Source: Chroococcidiopsis thermalis PCC 7203 | Lineage (GTDB): Bacteria > Cyanobacteriota > Cyanobacteriia > Cyanobacteriales > Chroococcidiopsidaceae | Direction: 5' to 3' | DNA length: 64,000 nt | Assembly: GCF_000317125.1 (NCBI RefSeq) | Contig: NC_019695.1 | Coordinates: forward strand, 2,716,336-2,780,335 | Program-made: the position numbers and the translations under genes | In this document: positions 8,489-15,943 of the stretch, in pieces | Position numbering within the stretch: position 1 is the stretch's first letter | Layout of the letters: each line of letters begins with the position of its first letter | Notes under the pieces: model-generated | The model's input: the letters and a program-made list of their open reading frames with translations, nothing else | Database searches by the model: none | What the model was told of the DNA's origin: nothing

Positions 8489-8556
8489 AGCGGAGACGCA
8501 TGTTTCCGTTCACTCCTCACACCACACTCCGCCCGGACTACTGTTCGGGCGGTTCC
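8489..8556 (+). ncRNA. yfr1: Yfr1 small regulatory RNA
   Basis: Three parts match the Yfr1 family. A 5' hairpin CGGAGAC-GCAT-GTTTCCG lies at 8491-8508. The single-stranded, nearly invariant cyanobacterial motif ACTCCTCACAC lies at 8512-8522. A terminator hairpin pairs CCGCCCG at 8529-8535 with CGGGCGG at 8546-8552 and is followed by TTCCTT. Location between a guaB-type gene and trxA is the one described for Yfr1 in several cyanobacteria. In Prochlorococcus Yfr1 pairs through the central motif with outer-membrane protein mRNAs. The 5' end is inferred from the -10 position. Confidence 0.93.
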
Positions 8557-8664
8557 TTATGTCTGGGAATTCTCGTAGAGTAATCCTTACTTTTCACATC
8601 AACTACAATCGCACAGCGATCGCCACAGAGGATCTATCTAATTACAGATACTCAGGAGGTAAAA

Positions 8665-8703
8665 ATGCTTGGTTTTACTGTGATAAAATTTTCAGCAAAG
8701 TAA
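8665..8703 (+). CDS. Possible 12-residue leader peptide upstream of trxA
   Basis: An ATG at 8665 preceded by the strong Shine-Dalgarno AGGAGG (8654-8659, 5-nt gap) opens [12 protein letters not shown] and stops at 8701, 28 bp before the trxA start. The ribosome site is better than that of trxA itself. This could be a translated leader, or a decayed or mistaken start. Only the sequence signal supports it. Confidence 0.35.
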   Translation: MLGFTVIKFSAK

Positions 8704-8731
8704 GCAACAATATAGCCAAGGATTTTCAGGC

Positions 8732-9055
8732 ATGTCAGCAGCCGCGCAAGTTACAGATTCTTCTTTTAAGCAAGAAGTACTAGATAGTGAAATCCCAGTG
8801 TTAGTGGATTTTTGGGCTCCTTGGTGCGGTCCTTGCCGCATGGTCGCCCCTGTTGTCGATGAAATTGCACAGCAGTACGACGGGCAAGTCAAGGTAGTGA
8901 AGCTCAACACCGACGAAAACCCCAATATTGCCAGTCAGTACGGTATCCGCAGTATCCCCACTCTGATGATTTTCAAAGGGGGTCAAAAAGTTGACATGGT
9001 AGTAGGTGCAGTACCAAAAACAACACTGTCGAATACTTTAGAAAAGTATTTGTAG
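8732..9055 (+). CDS. trxA: Thioredoxin (m-type)
   Basis: 107 residues, the normal size. The active site WCGPC is at residues 31-35 within [12 protein letters not shown], the cis-Pro occurs in the segment [10 protein letters not shown], and the C-terminal Gly-containing helix is intact. It reduces disulfides of target enzymes using electrons from ferredoxin- or NADPH-thioredoxin reductase. The start ATG at 8732 gives the family N-terminus. The gene is preceded by yfr1 and by a leader with a possible uORF, and a terminator follows, so it is probably monocistronic. Confidence 0.97.
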   Translation: MSAAAQVTDSSFKQEVLDSEIPVLVDFWAPWCGPCRMVAPVVDEIAQQYDGQVKVVKLNTDENPNIASQYGIRSIPTLMIFKGGQKVDMVVGAVPKTTLSNTLEKYL

Positions 9056-9082
9056 AGCTGGGTTAGCACGAAAAAGACTTGC

Positions 9083-9116
9083 AAGCGCCTGAGGTTTTGG
9101 CTATATGGCGCTTTTT
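9083..9116 (+). terminator. Rho-independent terminator after trxA
   Basis: Arms AAGCGCC (9083-9089) and GGCGCTT (9107-9113) with a 17-nt loop run into TTTTT, 28 bp after the trxA stop. Confidence 0.8.
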
Positions 9117-9245
9117 GGTCTGTACATTCATCAGGGGAGCAATTCTGCTGATTGTAAGACGTGAAATTTTGCGTCTCTGTAATTTCCTCTCAACAGATGT
9201 CCCAAATCTCGCTAAAATAGAGTGCCGACCCGTGCAGCAGCACTC

Positions 9246-10316
9246 ATGACTTCATCCCGTTCATTAGACACCATAGACACGCTTAAATCGGACTTAGCTA
9301 CCCTGTTAGAGCATTTGCCAGATTTGCAACATCGGCAATTGATCCAGCAGGCGATCGCCACTATTATTCGGTTAGCACACAGCGAGATTGACCGTCTCGA
9401 TTGGAAAATCTTAGCGGCTTCTCTAGCTGATATGGAGCGAGGGTTAGAATTATTTCATACCTATCGTCACGTTCGGAAGGTAACAATTTTTGGTTCGGCA
9501 CGTACTCCAGTAGATAGCCCGGCGTATAAAATGGCAGTAGACTTCGCCCGTTGCGTCACTCAGTTAGGGTTTATGGTGATGACTGGTGGTGGTGGCGGAA
9601 TCATGCAGGCGGGAAATGAGGGTGCGGGAAGGGAAAATTCTTTTGGGTTGAATATTCAACTACCATTCGAGCAAGAAGCAAATCCTTACATTGTTGGTGA
9701 CGCGAAATTAATCCACTTCAAATATTTCTTTACCCGCAAGCTGTTTTTACTCAGGGAAAGCGATGCAGTGGCGCTATTTCCTGGCGGGTTTGGCACGCAG
9801 GACGAAGCATTTGAATGCATGACTTTGAGCCAAACTGGAAAGTTCGGTCCCGTGCCGATGGTACTCATCGACCACCCAGGGGGAGACTATTGGGAAGCTT
9901 GGAGCGAATATATTCAAGAGCATTTGATTCAAAAAGGTTTGGTTAGTCCTGAAGATCCCAGTCTTTATACGATTACAGATAACTTAGATGTTGCTTGTAA
10001 CGCGATCACGCAATTTTATCGGGTTTATCACTCTAGCCGCTACGTGCGCGATTTATTGGTAATTCGCCTTGATGCAGAATTATCTGATGCTGAAGTTGAA
10101 GAGTTGAATCACAATTTCAGCGATATTTTGGTGAAAGGCAAGATTGAAAAAAGCGCGGCTTTACCTCAAGAAACTCAGGATGAAACTATAGACTTGCCCC
10201 GGATCGTGCTTTATTTTAATCAAAGAGACTTGGGGCGTTTGTATCAGATGATTGCTAGGATCAATCAGATGGGACAACCTTCAGAAGAAACTGCTTCTCA
10301 TCCAGAAAGGAAGTAA
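9246..10316 (+). CDS. LOG family protein (lysine decarboxylase-like fold)
   Basis: 356 residues from the ATG at 9246 (MTSSRSLDTIDTL); a GTG at 9222 would add eight residues. The Rossmann-like LOG core carries GGGGGIMQAGNEGA near residue 115 and PGGFGTQDEAFE near 179, the nucleotide-binding/catalytic signature of cytokinin-activating phosphoribohydrolases and related nucleotide hydrolases. A ~70-residue N-terminal helical region and a C-terminal ~90-residue extension make it longer than plant-type LOG (~200), as in the larger bacterial subgroup. It probably hydrolyses a nucleoside 5'-monophosphate in the cytoplasm; substrate not determinable here. Confidence 0.85.
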   Translation: MTSSRSLDTIDTLKSDLATLLEHLPDLQHRQLIQQAIATIIRLAHSEIDRLDWKILAASLADMERGLELFHTYRHVRKVTIFGSARTPVDSPAYKMAVDFARCVTQLGFMVMTGGGGGIMQAGNEGAGRENSFGLNIQLPFEQEANPYIVGDAKLIHFKYFFTRKLFLLRESDAVALFPGGFGTQDEAFECMTLSQTGKFGPVPMVLIDHPGGDYWEAWSEYIQEHLIQKGLVSPEDPSLYTITDNLDVACNAITQFYRVYHSSRYVRDLLVIRLDAELSDAEVEELNHNFSDILVKGKIEKSAALPQETQDETIDLPRIVLYFNQRDLGRLYQMIARINQMGQPSEETASHPERK

Positions 10317-10427
10317 GGCAAGCAAGGCAACTATTCAGAAGTGCGATCGCCCCTTGCCCATTTTTGCCCCGATCGACATACACTGGTATACGAACTGTCG
10401 GCACGGCTGTTATGAGGCGATCGCGGC

Positions 10428-11429
10428 ATGGTGTTGCAAAAAGAATTCCAGCAATCGGAACAAGAATTCTGGCGTGACGGTAGAAGGAGAAGCAATACTG
10501 ATGCTCTTTGGTTCGGTATCGTTATCTCACTTCTCGTACACGTTATTTTTTTCCTCAGCTACGATTATTGGATTCGCATCCTACCAAAACCAAAACAGCA
10601 ATCTCGCGCCGAACCAATTCCACTTGAGTTTGTTGAAGTTCCTCCCCAACCAAAAAAACCGCCCCCAGAAACCAAACGTCGGGCAGCAAACGATTCCGTT
10701 GCCGGTGGTAAAGCCAATCGCAGACGACCTCTAGCAACTCGACCGAATAACCCAACTACGCCTAGAACTAGTTCCCGTACTACTCCGTCACCCGCTCAAC
10801 CCCGCCGCCAGCAGCCATCTAGCAACCGCAGGGAGAGTCCAGAGCCACCAAAACCCCAAATCCAGCCTCCTCAAGCCCAACCTCCGATTGCCACTGCTCC
10901 CAATCGCTCCAAACCAGTTCCGAAGACTCCTAACCCAGAGCAAAAACCAGCAAATCGTCCTAGTCCCGCAACCGAGCGATCGCCTGCTAGAACTACAGCC
11001 AGAACTCAGCCGCGATCTTCAGCAGCGAGCAAGTTAGGTGGTCCGCTGACGCTTTCCAGCCGCGACCTAGCCGCTAATCCCAACCGTTCTAATCGTGCTG
11101 CGCCAGGCATTGATGCTCGTCAGGATGTCGATATGGGTTCTTACTTGCAGCAACTTCAGCGACAAGTCAGGCAGCAGTGGATACCAGGGATGACGCAGAA
11201 TTCTCGTTCAACTGTCGTGTTTTTCACAGTCACGCGATCGGGTCAAGTCACCAACCTACGGATCGTTCGACCTTCTGGCTCCAACACTACCGACACCGCC
11301 GCTCTGAGTGCCATTAGACGCGCCGCACCCTTCGCACCTTTACCTTCTGGATTTGCTTACAATTCCCTCAAAATTAGTTTTACATTTAATATCAACGTCT
11401 CTGGTGGTTTAGATCTATGGGTAAGATGA
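10428..11429 (+). CDS. TonB family energy transducer
   Basis: 333 residues: a cytoplasmic N-terminus, one membrane anchor at about 27-47 (LWFGIVISLLVHVIFFLSY), ~180 residues of Pro/Arg/Ser-rich periplasmic linker, and a C-terminal TonB fold from about 235 (YLQQLQRQVRQQWIP ... VVFFTVTRSGQVTNLRIV). It would pass proton-motive energy from ExbB/ExbD to outer-membrane receptors. No exbB/exbD is nearby, but two TonB-dependent receptors follow at 16-21 kb. The linker is unusually rich in Arg and Asn. Start ATG at 10428. Confidence 0.88.
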   Translation: MVLQKEFQQSEQEFWRDGRRRSNTDALWFGIVISLLVHVIFFLSYDYWIRILPKPKQQSRAEPIPLEFVEVPPQPKKPPPETKRRAANDSVAGGKANRRRPLATRPNNPTTPRTSSRTTPSPAQPRRQQPSSNRRESPEPPKPQIQPPQAQPPIATAPNRSKPVPKTPNPEQKPANRPSPATERSPARTTARTQPRSSAASKLGGPLTLSSRDLAANPNRSNRAAPGIDARQDVDMGSYLQQLQRQVRQQWIPGMTQNSRSTVVFFTVTRSGQVTNLRIVRPSGSNTTDTAALSAIRRAAPFAPLPSGFAYNSLKISFTFNINVSGGLDLWVR

Positions 11430-11543
11430 CGTAAAAAGTTATCAGTTATTAGTGACTAGCGACTCGTGGCTGGTGAATAGAAAGGAGTCAAGCCACTAGC
11501 TGCCACCATGAATGACAAATGACGAATGACCAATGACCAATTC
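11430..11543. repeat. Heptamer-type degenerate repeats upstream of the hydroxylase gene
   Basis: A CTAGCGACTCGTGGCTGGTG module (about 11456-11475) and a run of near-heptamers AATGACAAATGACGAATGACC (11509-11538) fill the gap. This matches the short tandem repeats common in cyanobacterial intergenic DNA. In-frame ATGs inside the run are probably not used for translation. Confidence 0.8.
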
Positions 11544-11553
11544 AGGAGGAGTG

Positions 11554-12057
11554 ATGCTCGATTTAACAAAGCTAGCAGTTGGAGGAGTTTGCTTTGTCTT
11601 GGCATTTATCCTAGCGAGTCTAGTCGAATACTGGTTGCATCGTTTGATGCACGTTTCGCCTCGCATTGGTGAAAGACATCGCGATCACCACCGCCGGAAT
11701 GAAGGACAAGGTGTAGTATGGGAATTTCGGGATTACGTTCAGGGTAGCTGCATTGCTATGTTTGCAATGTTCTTTGTCTCCCTCGAAGCTGGGATAGGTT
11801 GGTTTCTGGGCAGTTTAGCTTATGCTGCTTTTTCTGCTTATGCCCACCAGTTACAGCACGAAAATCCAACCAAGTGCTTTTGGATGAAAATGCCCGTGCA
11901 TTACGTCCATCACAAATACGGGATGTGGCATCACAATTTTGGTTTAGCTGTAGATTGGTGGGATCGGGTGTTCGGCACTTACAAACCCGTAGAATGGCTC
12001 ACGGAAGAAGAAACTAGTCAACCAGAACGCGGCTATTTACAACTACGCTGGTGGTGA
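11554..12057 (+). CDS. Sterol desaturase/fatty acid hydroxylase superfamily membrane protein
   Basis: 167 residues. Four histidine clusters typical of membrane di-iron hydroxylases are present: HRLMH, HRDHH, HQLQH and HYVHHKYGMWHHNFG. Hydrophobic helices lie between them. Similar size and spacing to CrtZ-type and 2-hydroxylase-like proteins, but the substrate is not evident. The frame opens at 11533 inside the ATGACC repeats. The ATG at 11554, close behind AGGAGG (11544-11549), is the better start, although the 4-nt gap is short. It is followed 19 bp later by the DUF1818 gene. Confidence 0.85.
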   Translation: MLDLTKLAVGGVCFVLAFILASLVEYWLHRLMHVSPRIGERHRDHHRRNEGQGVVWEFRDYVQGSCIAMFAMFFVSLEAGIGWFLGSLAYAAFSAYAHQLQHENPTKCFWMKMPVHYVHHKYGMWHHNFGLAVDWWDRVFGTYKPVEWLTEEETSQPERGYLQLRWW

Positions 12058-12076
12058 TATGACGATGTAAAACTTT

Positions 12077-12439
12077 ATGCGCATAGTTAAGAGTGGCGCA
12101 GGTTGGCGGATTGGATTCGATCCAGAGGCAAAGGAATTTAAAGGTTTAGTAGGTGCTGAGGACTGGGCGATCGAACTGACGCAGGCAGAATTAGAAGATT
12201 TTTGCCGATTGTCTATGCAACTATCAAATACTATGAGCCAGATGGAGCGCGAATTGATGGATGAGGAAGCGATCGCCTGTGAAGCCGAAAGTAATTTTAT
12301 CTGGATGGAAGTAGAAGGCTATCCCCACGCTTATAGCTTGCGACTGATTCTAAATACAGGTAGGCGAGTTGAGGTGAGTTGGGCGGCGGATGCAGTTCCC
12401 GATCTCATCCGAGCGGCTCAAATGCTGTTTGTTTTCTAA
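12077..12439 (+). CDS. DUF1818 family protein
   Basis: 120 residues, beginning MRIVKSGAGWRIGFDP and with EVSWAADAVPDLIRAAQ near the end, as in the DUF1818 family of cyanobacteria and chloroplast-targeted plant proteins. It is a small mixed alpha/beta soluble protein with no catalytic signature visible. It probably shares a transcript with the hydroxylase-like gene 19 bp upstream. Function unknown. Confidence 0.85.
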   Translation: MRIVKSGAGWRIGFDPEAKEFKGLVGAEDWAIELTQAELEDFCRLSMQLSNTMSQMERELMDEEAIACEAESNFIWMEVEGYPHAYSLRLILNTGRRVEVSWAADAVPDLIRAAQMLFVF

Positions 12440-12485
12440 ATAGCGCGATCGCAATTTCTTATGCTATGATATCTAAGCTGTGAAA

Positions 12486-12559
12486 CGGGGCGTAGCGCAG
12501 CTTGGTAGCGCGCCACTTTGGGGTAGTGGAGGTCGTGGGTTCGAATCCCGCCGCTCCGA
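12486..12559 (+). tRNA. tRNA-Pro (anticodon GGG)
   Basis: A 74-nt cloverleaf. Acceptor CGGGGCG pairs with CGCTCCG (one G-T). The D arm is GCGC...GCGC, the anticodon stem CCACT/AGTGG encloses TTGGGGT (anticodon GGG), and the T arm is GTGGG-TTCGAAT-CCCGC. CCA is not encoded. A TATGAT hexamer at 12465-12470 could be its -10. An integrase relic begins 137 bp downstream, consistent with use of the tRNA as an integration site. Confidence 0.95.
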
Positions 12560-12695
12560 TTTAATCAAATCCTTTATACAGAAAGAGTTCTGGCGTTTTA
12601 AAAGCTGGAACTCTTTCTCTATCTATTCTCAATAAAGGGTGCAGTTTGGGTATGTTTGGGGCAGTTTTCACCAAAAATTGAGATAGGTTTGAGAT

Positions 12696-13446
12696 ATGGT
12701 TTTTCAACATAAGTCGCTTATGGCAAGCAATAGAGTCGCTACAGCTCAAGTGAATGAGCTTAACCGATCGTCTCAATCTATATCTCAATCTCGAAAAAAA
12801 GCTCTTAAAGGGACAGTTGTAGTCCAAGTGTTTAAGGACAGACTGCGGTTGTGTTGGAGTTATGGGAGTAAGCGATACTTTCTCTACATTGGGTTGCCCG
12901 ATAGCAAAGTTAACAGAGGGGTTGCTGAACGAAAAGCCAGGCAAATCGAGGGTGACATAGCCACGGAAAACTTTGACTCCACGCTAAAAAAGTACAAATT
13001 TGACAGCCAGCTAGAGCGCGAGCGTAAATCTGTAGTATGTATATTCCAACAATTTACACAGGAGAGAGCCAAAGGCTTGTACGCTAGAAGCTTGGAAAAG
13101 TATGAAACTACACTAAATTACCTAACTCAATATTTTAAGGACAAACTAGCAGATACTATTAGTGCAAGCTGTGCCGAGCAGTTTGCGAAATAGTTAAGTA
13201 CAAAAACATCTAAGTGATAATTGCGCTACAGTCTGGATTGGCGAAACTCTATCGCGTGGTGTGAGAAAATCAACTAAAACCAACCGCGCCAGAAGTCTTT
13301 CGCTCACAGCGAGGTTGCAAGCAATGTTATTGGCTAGACGACCTCAGAACCCAAACCCTGACGAGTTAGTGTTTCCATCTCCCAAGGGAGAAGCAATGGT
13401 TGACAATATTCGGTACAAGCTGAATAGAATTTTCCCTGAATTGTAA
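12696..13446 (+). pseudogene. Decayed tyrosine recombinase/integrase
   Basis: The first piece (12696-13193; best start ATG at 12720) has the arm-binding and core-binding N-terminal part of a cyanobacterial phage/ICE integrase (VFKDRLRLCWSYGSKRYF, later YETTLNYLTQYF) and stops at residue 165. After a deletion of the central catalytic region, the frame resumes near 13231 as WIGETLSRGV and continues through KSTKTNRARSLSLTARLQ to 13446. The stretch carrying the catalytic Arg-His-Arg-Tyr set is absent. It therefore cannot act, and it marks a former integrated element beside tRNA-Pro. Confidence in the integrase origin is high, in exact borders low. Confidence 0.82.
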
Positions 13447-13794
13447 TTCCATTTTAGGAGCTGAATAACGATGGCAGAAGACAGAATTAAGGTGATACGA
13501 GGATTTTCAGTCCGATAAGCAAAATTCGGTAATTCCTTTAAGGCAAAGATTTTGCAATCAAGTGGTTTTATCGACACCGAAATTCACACCGAATCGATCG
13601 GGTTATTATGAGGATAAAAGCAGCGCACAGCAATAACCGTAGGTAACGAGCAACGAGCGCGATCGCACTCTAGAATTAGATCTAGAAATAGACAAATTAC
13701 CTCTATTGCTCTAACGGTTGACGATCTATCCTGAAAGCAGAATGAGCAGAAGCCACAGATGAGTCACTTTGTAGATTCAATTGGAATAGAAATC
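13447..13794. other. Non-coding scar between integrase and IS relics
   Basis: 348 bp without a credible gene. A 15-codon ORF (ATG at 13471, preceded by TAGGAGC) is the only start with a ribosome-site-like sequence and may be the head of a lost element gene. The rest is decayed DNA with one HIP1 site. I did not find a second copy of the tRNA 3' end here that would mark the far attachment site. Confidence 0.45.
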
Positions 13795-14367
13795 TCTCCA
13801 GATACACGAATAGCAAGGCGAATGCCATAGAACGGCGTTTCTAGGTACTGTTGGTCAATCAATCGCAGTAAGTTAACTCTTGCTCTGACGGTGTCTGCGG
13901 CTGATAGTAGAAGCTCGAACGTGCAATTCCTAGTAATTGACATTGTCTTACGATGCTCAATTGAGGATGGTCAGTCACTACCAGGGTTTTTCGCTCTTCA
14001 ATCCTAACTGTGCTGAAGAGTTGGCTAAAAAATCCCTCTCCACCTTCAACTGTCCAATCTGACGATACAACTCATCGATCTGGGCTTGTTGGCTCTCGTT
14101 GGCTTTACTCGTCTCACTCCCCTTTTCAAAAAGGCTACTGGCTTCATCCAACAACTGCCGTTTCCAGTTGTTAATCATAGTGGGATGCACTTCGCTACTG
14201 GCTTGCTAATTCCGAGACAGTCTTCTCGCCTCGAACGGCATAAGAGCGCGGCTTTTGCTTTGAATTGCGGACTATACTGAAGAGCGTTTATTACTCATGA
14301 ACTACTCTTAGCATGTTTTGAGTGGTTCAGAGCTTAACCCCCTGTCCAGTTTTTCGGTTCCACTTCA
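13795..14367 (-). mobile_element. IS3-family insertion sequence remnant
   Basis: Read on the minus strand, an OrfA start (ATG at 14298) runs MSNKRSS then stops. Frame-shifted pieces SPQFKAKAAL, GEKTVSELAS and EVHPTMINNWKRQLLDEASSLFEKG follow. OrfB pieces (SIVRQCQLLGIARSSFYYQPQTPSEQ, and TPFYGIRLA) continue to about 13795, where the catalytic DDE part is missing. The right end near 14367 reads TGAAGTGGAACCGAAAAACT on the minus strand, a plausible IS3-type terminal repeat. The element is dead and truncated at its 3' side. Confidence 0.8.
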
Positions 14368-14685
14368 AGCTCAAGATGCACGGATTTTGCTGCTAGACGA
14401 ACCGACAACCTATCTAGATATCCGCTATCAACTGGAGTTACTCGAACTACTCAAGCAGTTGAACTAGCAGCACGGATTAACTCTCATCGTCGTTTTGCAC
14501 GATATCAACTTAGCCGCTCGTTACAGCTCGCGATTGCTTTACTCAAACAAGGCAAGCTTCAGTCCATTGGTACTCCCATTCGAGTGTTGACTTCAGCAAA
14601 TCTTAAGGAAGTTTTTGGAGTACACGTAGCAATTATTGAAACTCCTGTCGGTCTGCAAATCTGCCCGCTAGCCCCGAATGTATAA
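14368..14685 (+). pseudogene. Decayed iron-siderophore ABC transporter ATPase (FecE/FhuC-like)
   Basis: Immediately after the IS end the frame reads [21 protein letters not shown] (Walker B and D-loop), then a TAG, then LTLIVVLHDINLAARYSSR (switch His). After a one-base shift it continues LLKQGKLQSIGTPIRVL to a stop at 14685. The Walker A and signature halves are missing, apparently cut off at the IS junction. Its neighbours, an AraC regulator and TonB receptors, fit a former siderophore-import operon. Non-functional as it stands. Confidence 0.82.
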
Positions 14686-14830
14686 TTTCAGCTAGTTGAT
14701 ATTGATTAGCAATTACTGTATTGTTCTTAATGACACAGCAAAATGCCCAAAGATAAGGACACCAAAGCAGCGTGTCACCTTTGTCTGCAAAGCTTTTTCC
14801 TTCTGCCTTCTGCCATAGATCGAAAATTCT

Positions 14831-15799
14831 ATGACCATGACTCTCAGCCAAGCGGATATCTGGGAACTGTACGAAACCACTGATTTTGTTGAGACAGAAC
14901 TTGCTGCCGATTTTTACGAAGTGAAGGGCAAAGCTCCCCAATTGTTGGGCGACGGACACTTCTGGGAGATCGATTTGTGTGAGGGGATCTGGCTGGGAAT
15001 CAGTACTTGGACAAACCCCAACGTCTGTACTATTGCCTGTGAAGAACGGCAGCATGAAGTAGAAATTACTCTGTGGATTCCCACCCGTCGTCAGAATAGC
15101 CATTACACCTTCTTCGGCAGTGGCATTGCACCCAAGGAAGTCTGGAAATCTCCTGCCGATCGGGAAGGAATATTTCTCTCTATTGGCTTTGAGCCAGATT
15201 TGCTCAAGCGAATGTACAGCAATAGTTCCGGCGAGCTACCACCAGAACTACAAATGCTAATAACATCGAACGATTGGCAACAGTGTTGGCGCGATCGCCC
15301 GCTCGCTCCTGTCATGCACGCCATTGTGCGGCAGATCCAAGCTTGCCCTTATCAAGGACTGACAAAGCAGATATATCTGCAAGGGAAAGTGCTGGAGCTA
15401 TTGGCACTTGGGATCGAACCGCTACGACTCGAACGAGCAGTAGTTCGAGATCGTCCGCTCAACCGCAACACTGTAGAGCGAGTTTATCAAGCTAGAGATA
15501 TCTTACAGCAAAACTGTGCTAACCCTCCATCTGTAGTAGATTTAGCCCAGCAGGTGGGACTAGAGCATATGAAGTTGAAGCGAGGTTTTCGCGCCTGTTT
15601 CGGCACAACTCCCTTTGCTTACTTGCGTACATATCGTTTAGAACAAGCACGATTGTTGTTGCAAGAAGGCAAATTAAGCATAGCAGCGATCGCCAACGAA
15701 GTCGGTTACTCTCATCTGGGGCATTTTGCCAGAGCCTTTCAAGACAAGTTTGGGATTACGCCTACAGAGTGCCGTCTGGGAAAGCAGATTATTTTGTAG
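14831..15799 (+). CDS. AraC family regulator (PchR-like)
   Basis: 322 residues: an N-terminal ligand-sensing region and a C-terminal double helix-turn-helix from about 225 (DLAQQVGLEHMKLKRGFRA, then IAAIANEVGYSHLGHFARAF), with the family ending FGITPTECR. Regulators of this type next to TonB receptors usually switch on siderophore uptake in response to the siderophore complex and are themselves iron-regulated. Start ATG at 14831, with a second ATG two codons on. A hairpin AGGAGT-GCAA-ACTCCT lies just after the stop (15810-15825) without a T tract. Confidence 0.9.
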   Translation: MTMTLSQADIWELYETTDFVETELAADFYEVKGKAPQLLGDGHFWEIDLCEGIWLGISTWTNPNVCTIACEERQHEVEITLWIPTRRQNSHYTFFGSGIAPKEVWKSPADREGIFLSIGFEPDLLKRMYSNSSGELPPELQMLITSNDWQQCWRDRPLAPVMHAIVRQIQACPYQGLTKQIYLQGKVLELLALGIEPLRLERAVVRDRPLNRNTVERVYQARDILQQNCANPPSVVDLAQQVGLEHMKLKRGFRACFGTTPFAYLRTYRLEQARLLLQEGKLSIAAIANEVGYSHLGHFARAFQDKFGITPTECRLGKQIIL

Positions 15800-15943
15800 C
15801 GATCGCCTAAGGAGTGCAAAACTCCTCCTGTAGGGATCGAAATTGCTCCTCTATGGATAGACTAACCCTCGAAATTCACGTAGACTATCTCCACTTGAAA
15901 TAATTGCCAAGATTTCTCTATAAGCCCTGGTTGGAGTGTGTCA

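Noticed and set aside
8364-8783. Open frame of 139 codons between guaB3 and trxA
   Set aside because: It covers the Yfr1 gene and overlaps trxA; no family-like sequence or ribosome site.
10252-10734. Frame across the end of the LOG gene into tonB
   Set aside because: Overlaps two confident genes in other frames and has no recognisable domain.
11533-11553. ATGs in the ATGACC repeat as the hydroxylase start
   Set aside because: They are part of the dispersed heptamers, and the better Shine-Dalgarno points to 11554.
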